Assembly: GCA_035771175.1 (NCBI GenBank)
Contig: CM069598.1
Span: 12,816,539-12,880,538 of the forward strand
DNA: 64,000 nt
Source of the DNA: Paratinospora sagittata
Lineage: Eukaryota; Streptophyta; Magnoliopsida; Ranunculales; Menispermaceae
Direction of reading: 5' to 3'
A model generated the notes under the pieces. It had not been told where the DNA came from and did not search any database. It was given only the letters and a program-made list of their open reading frames with translations. Position 1 is the first letter of the stretch. Every line of letters starts with the position of its first letter. This document shows positions 60,511 to 64,000 of the stretch, in pieces. Position numbers and translations under genes: made by a program.

Positions 60511-60595
60511 CACGTGCTAAAATTTATGTCTTCCCATCTCTCTTCAGCCGACAAAGAAATGTGGGGCCAATTAATTTATTTTCTCCCTATAAATA
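60511..60595 (+). promoter_or_regulatory. TPS promoter: G-box and TATA box
   Basis: CACGTG (60,511-60,516) is a perfect G-box. A CCAAT word lies near 60,567, and TATAAATA is at 60,588-60,595, about 110 bp before the start codon. This predicts transcription start near 60,620. G-boxes bind bHLH factors such as MYC2, known to drive jasmonate-induced sesquiterpene synthases in other plants. Whether that applies here is inference. Confidence 0.6.
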
Positions 60596-60703
60596 CATGA
60601 CATCATAAGCTATTGTGCTCCAAGCACCACTTCAAGACAGTAATACTGACTCAAAGATAACATCATCAATTGCCCCAATATTTCTCTTTTTCAACTAGGA
60701 AGA

Positions 60704-63700
60704 ATGGCTGATGAAGCTTCATTTTCTTCTTCCACTACCCTCATAAAGCCTTCAGAGAATATTGCGAAACCAGATAATGTTGTGCGTAAATCTGCGGGTT
60801 ATCCCCCTAGCATTTGGGGTGACTACTTTCTACAATACACTTATGATATTGTAGTAAGTGCTGCCCTTCTTATTCATTTTTTAGTAATGTTAAAGGTATA
60901 TTAGGTGCTAATATCATTTACGATATTGACACTCAACTTTCATTAGATATTAAGAATGATGTGCAATACATTTGCTTCTCCAAAACATTAAAAAAAAACC
61001 TAAGTGTCATCATAAAAAAATGGCATGACACCCACAACAAGTAAAACATTTTTTTTAATTTTTTTCTTGTTTTATTGAGCTTTAATTTTTCTTCATCAAT
61101 GGGGAGATTTTATAAAATATATGTAATGGTTTTTTTTTTTCTTTTTAGCACACACGTTCATAAAATTATAATAAATAAATGCTAATGTTTTTTGTGCCCT
61201 CCAGGAATTTGATGCTTGTGCACAAGAAGTTGAAAAGCTGAAAGCAGAAGTGAGCAAACTAATAAAGGCAACTGCAAATGAGCCTTCAGAACACATGGAT
61301 TTCATTGATGCACTCCAACGCCTTGGAGTGGAATACCAGTTCAAAATAGAGATCGAGGAGGCAATCAAACAACTCTATGAATCCCATGCTTCTCTCAACA
61401 ATAATGATGATCTCCATACCACTGCTTTATATTTTCGATTGCTTAGACAACAAGGATATAATGTTTTGTCTGGTAATTATTAAATTATTAAGTGCCTTAT
61501 CTTAAATATTTGGTCTAACATATATTAAGTTATTATAACAAAGATGCATGGGTGCCGGCTTCATTAAATAAGGCCTGTGAAACTCTAACATACATGGATG
61601 TTAATGCGACAGGGATTTTCACCAAGTTCAAGGATGGCAAGGGTAACTTCAATTTAAACATGCTTAGTGATGTCAAAGGCATGCTAAGCTTGTATGAAGC
61701 TACACACCTTAGGGTTCATGGAGAAGATATCTTGGAAGAAGCCCTTGCTTTCACTATTACTCACCTTACAGCCGCGATGATCGATCTAGGTGACTCTTTT
61801 CTCGGAAGACAAGTACAACATGCCTTGGAACAACCTCTCCACAGGGGAATGCCAAGGCTAGAGGCAAGGACCTACATCTCCTTGTATCAAGAAGAAAGGA
61901 AATGGAGTAATTTATTGAGAAAACTTGCAGCGTTGGATTTTAACTTAGTACAGTCATTGCACAGGAAAGAGCTATGTGATGTTTCCAAGTATAAACATCA
62001 TATCTTGAACCATCTTTATCTTGTGTTATATATGTATATGGAAAGAAATATAATATATGTACTTTAGAAACAACTTCTAAGTTCAATTTATGTGTGCAAT
62101 ATTGCAGGTGGTGGAAGGATTTGGACTTTGCCTCAAAACTACCCTTTGCAAGAGATAGACTAGTGGAATGCTTCTTTTGGATTGTAGGGGTTTATTTTGA
62201 GCCTCATTACTCCTTTGCAAGAATGTTCCTTACCAAAGTCACCGCCTTGACTTCAATTATTGATGATATATATGATGTCTATGGCACAATTGAAGAGCTA
62301 CAACTCTTTACTGATGCTATTGAAAGGTTTCGCATTGAAACTTGTACTTCTTGCTATATGTTGTAGTTTTCATGAGCTCCCTATCAAATAATTAGTGAGT
62401 GGTAAATTATTATAATTGGTATAAATGGCTCAATTTCAGGTGGGATGCTAGTGCAATTAGTCCACTTCCAGAATATATGAAAATATGTTACCAAGCGCTC
62501 CTGGATATTTACGAAGAAACCGAAAAAGTGTTGAACAAGGAAGGAAGATCTTACCATGTTTATTATGCCAAAGAAGCAGTATGTCAAATATACGACTTCA
62601 AATATGCATGATAAAAAAATCAGGTGTCCCTAGTCCACAAGGCTTATATAATTATAAGTTCAGAAATGCTTTTACGACTTAAGAATTATACCCAAAATCA
62701 TATCTATGTTTATGTACACCACGTGGTGTAAGGTTAGTGTTGAGTGTTTCTTTTTTTTTTTTCTCTTACATAATGTAGTGACGTAGTGTATTACCATGTA
62801 AGTGTAGGTATATTTTTTGGGTATGTCCTTTAGGTCGTTTTAACATTTCTCTTATAGGTTTTGTGGAAGGAACACTTTGTAGCTTTACTCTCATATTAAA
62901 AAGGTTGTTTTTAAATTCAAATCCGTGACCTTTGGGTCATGATGGAGGCAAGGTCAACCATTAAAACAGGGCTGTCCTTCAACTTAACTTATGCATGGTA
63001 ATAATTATAATTTACATGACTAAATGGTTAATTGTTAATTTTATATACATCTCAGATGAAAGACCTAGTTCGAGCCTACTTTGTCGAAGCGAAATGGTTC
63101 AATGAAGGATATATACCGACAATGGAGGAGTATATGCGCATAGCCTTGGTCACTGGGGCATACTATATGCTAACTACCACCTCTTTTGTTGGTATGGGAA
63201 ACATTGTTTCGAAGGAGGCTTTTAATTGGGCAAGAAATGATCCAAAGCTTGTTAGGGCTTCATCTCTAATTTGTCGAATCATGAACGATGTGGTATCACA
63301 CAAGGTATTTATAACATTATTTGAAAACATACATAGAAATACGTATTAACGTATCCACCCATTAAACTTTTTTTTTTGGGACATTTGAAGTGTTGCATTT
63401 TTCTCTTTCTTACTTTTTTTGAATTTTTGAAGTTTGAACAAAAGAGAGGACATGTGGCTTCTGCCGTTCAGTGTTACATGAAACAATATGGCGTGACAGA
63501 GGAAAAAGTATGTGACGATTTTCACAAAATGGTGGAAGAAGCATGGAAGGATTTAAATGAAGGGTGCTTGAGGCCTACTGCTGTTCCTTTGCCTTTACTA
63601 ATTCGAGCGGTCAATCTTGCACGTATGATTTATGTCATATATAAGCATGAAGAGGGATATAGTCTTTCAAGTGCAAAGCTGAAAGAATGTATAACATTGT

Positions 63701-63726
63701 TATTCATAGAACATGTGCAGCCCTGA
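60704..63726 (+). CDS. Sesquiterpene synthase, TPS-a subfamily (7 exons)
   Basis: Exons: 60,704-60,853; 61,205-61,472; 61,613-61,988; 62,108-62,326; 62,440-62,578; 63,056-63,304; 63,433-63,726. All introns are GT-AG. The joined frame is 1,695 bp, 564 residues, with no stop. Exon sizes 268, 376, 219, 139 and 249 are the usual plant TPS-a values. Motifs: R28-K29-X8-W38 (a variant of RRX8W), RDR 280-282, DDIYD 317-321 for the Mg2+-diphosphate cluster, and NDVVSHKFE 461-469 (NSE/DTE), whose last residue comes from exon 7. There is no plastid transit peptide, so the enzyme should act in the cytosol on farnesyl diphosphate. The start codon has A at -3 and G at +4. The product skeleton cannot be read from sequence; similarity in memory is to germacrene/valencene-type enzymes. 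Confidence 0.95.
62740..62990 (-). repeat. Possible decayed SINE in TPS intron 5
   Basis: Intron 5 is the longest (477 bp). Its middle has a T11 run at 62,752-62,762 and, on the minus strand, CCCAAAGGTCACGGATTTG, which resembles a worn SINE head with a B-box. No target duplication was seen. Confidence 0.35.
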
Positions 63727-63749
63727 GACCATGCCCAAGTAGTAAATTG

Positions 63750-64000
63750 CCTCCGAGTGCCTAGTGCATTTGGTAAGGCACCAACTCCCAAACCGTGAGG
63801 TTGGGGATCAAACCCCTATCTCCCCTTATATAATAAATAAGTGGGAGTTCATCACTCTCCAATAAGTAGGGATCAGGCTTTCAAATCGGTTGTCTAGGTC
63901 TTAGTACCGTTGTAGTGCCCACCTCTAGTCCAACTAGGGGTCTTGATATAGTCTCATATCATGTATCAATAGTAAAAAAATAAAAATAAAAAAAATAATA
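63750..64000 (+). mobile_element. tRNA-derived SINE just after the TPS stop codon
   Basis: Plus strand: A-box TAGTGCATTTGG (63,762-63,773), B-box GGGATCAAACC (63,805-63,815), a body with CCCCTTATATAATAAATAAG and an A-rich tail (AAAAAAATAAAAATAAAAAA) at the window edge. It begins about 20-25 bp after the stop of the TPS gene, so the TPS 3' UTR is probably SINE sequence. The right end and target duplication lie at or beyond the edge. Confidence 0.82.

Overview
This is nuclear DNA from a flowering plant, most likely a eudicot. The signs are a seven-exon terpene synthase gene of the TPS-a type, introns with GT-AG borders, tRNA-derived SINEs, and many Ty1/Copia and Ty3/Gypsy LTR retrotransposons primed by plant initiator-Met tRNA. 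I cannot name the genus. Only one clearly intact host gene is present. Nearly everything else is mobile DNA or AT-rich spacer.

Layout. (1) 1-20,523 is a nest of insertions. The host is an old Copia element (Copia-1, minus strand, running off the left edge). Its gag was hit by a Gypsy-type LTR, now a solo LTR (440-3,321), and by a second Copia (Copia-2, 3,716-19,988). Copia-2 was later split by a complete, very young Tekay-type Gypsy chromovirus (8,298-18,996). Every junction has a 5-bp target duplication. (2) 20,524-30,162 holds decayed elements: a SINE, a fragment of Gypsy-2 split by a second solo LTR (22,080-25,031), and the 5' half of Copia-3. (3) 30,163-41,082 is AT-rich spacer with an internally deleted Copia-2 relative (34,560-36,424), an orphan last exon of a terpene synthase (38,145-38,422), and an AT-rich tandem array. 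(4) 41,083-58,945 is a tandem triplication of a noncoding unit of about 2.1-2.6 kb. Each copy has its own retrotransposon: Copia-4 in unit A, Copia-5 (intact, identical LTRs) in unit B, and a Gypsy-2 fragment in unit C. (5) 58,946-64,000 has spacer with a SINE, then the intact TPS-a gene (60,704-63,726), with another SINE starting about 20 bp after its stop codon.

How the parts relate. The intact TPS gene should make a cytosolic sesquiterpene synthase acting on farnesyl diphosphate. The orphan exon about 22 kb upstream and the triplicated spacer between them suggest the locus grew by local duplication and then decayed under transposon insertion. Relative ages can be read from the sequence. 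Copia-1 is older than Copia-2, which is older than the Tekay element. Copia-4 landed after the triplication, because unit B keeps the empty target site. Copia-5 and the Tekay element are the youngest.

I found no CRISPR array, operon, rRNA, true tRNA gene or new enzymatic system. The most unexpected structure is a short module shared by three otherwise different Gypsy LTRs: a CACTRRG/CACTGRGC word, a GCTYAC word, a pyrimidine tract and CAGG. Two of these LTRs also carry a threefold tandem repeat at nearly the same internal position.
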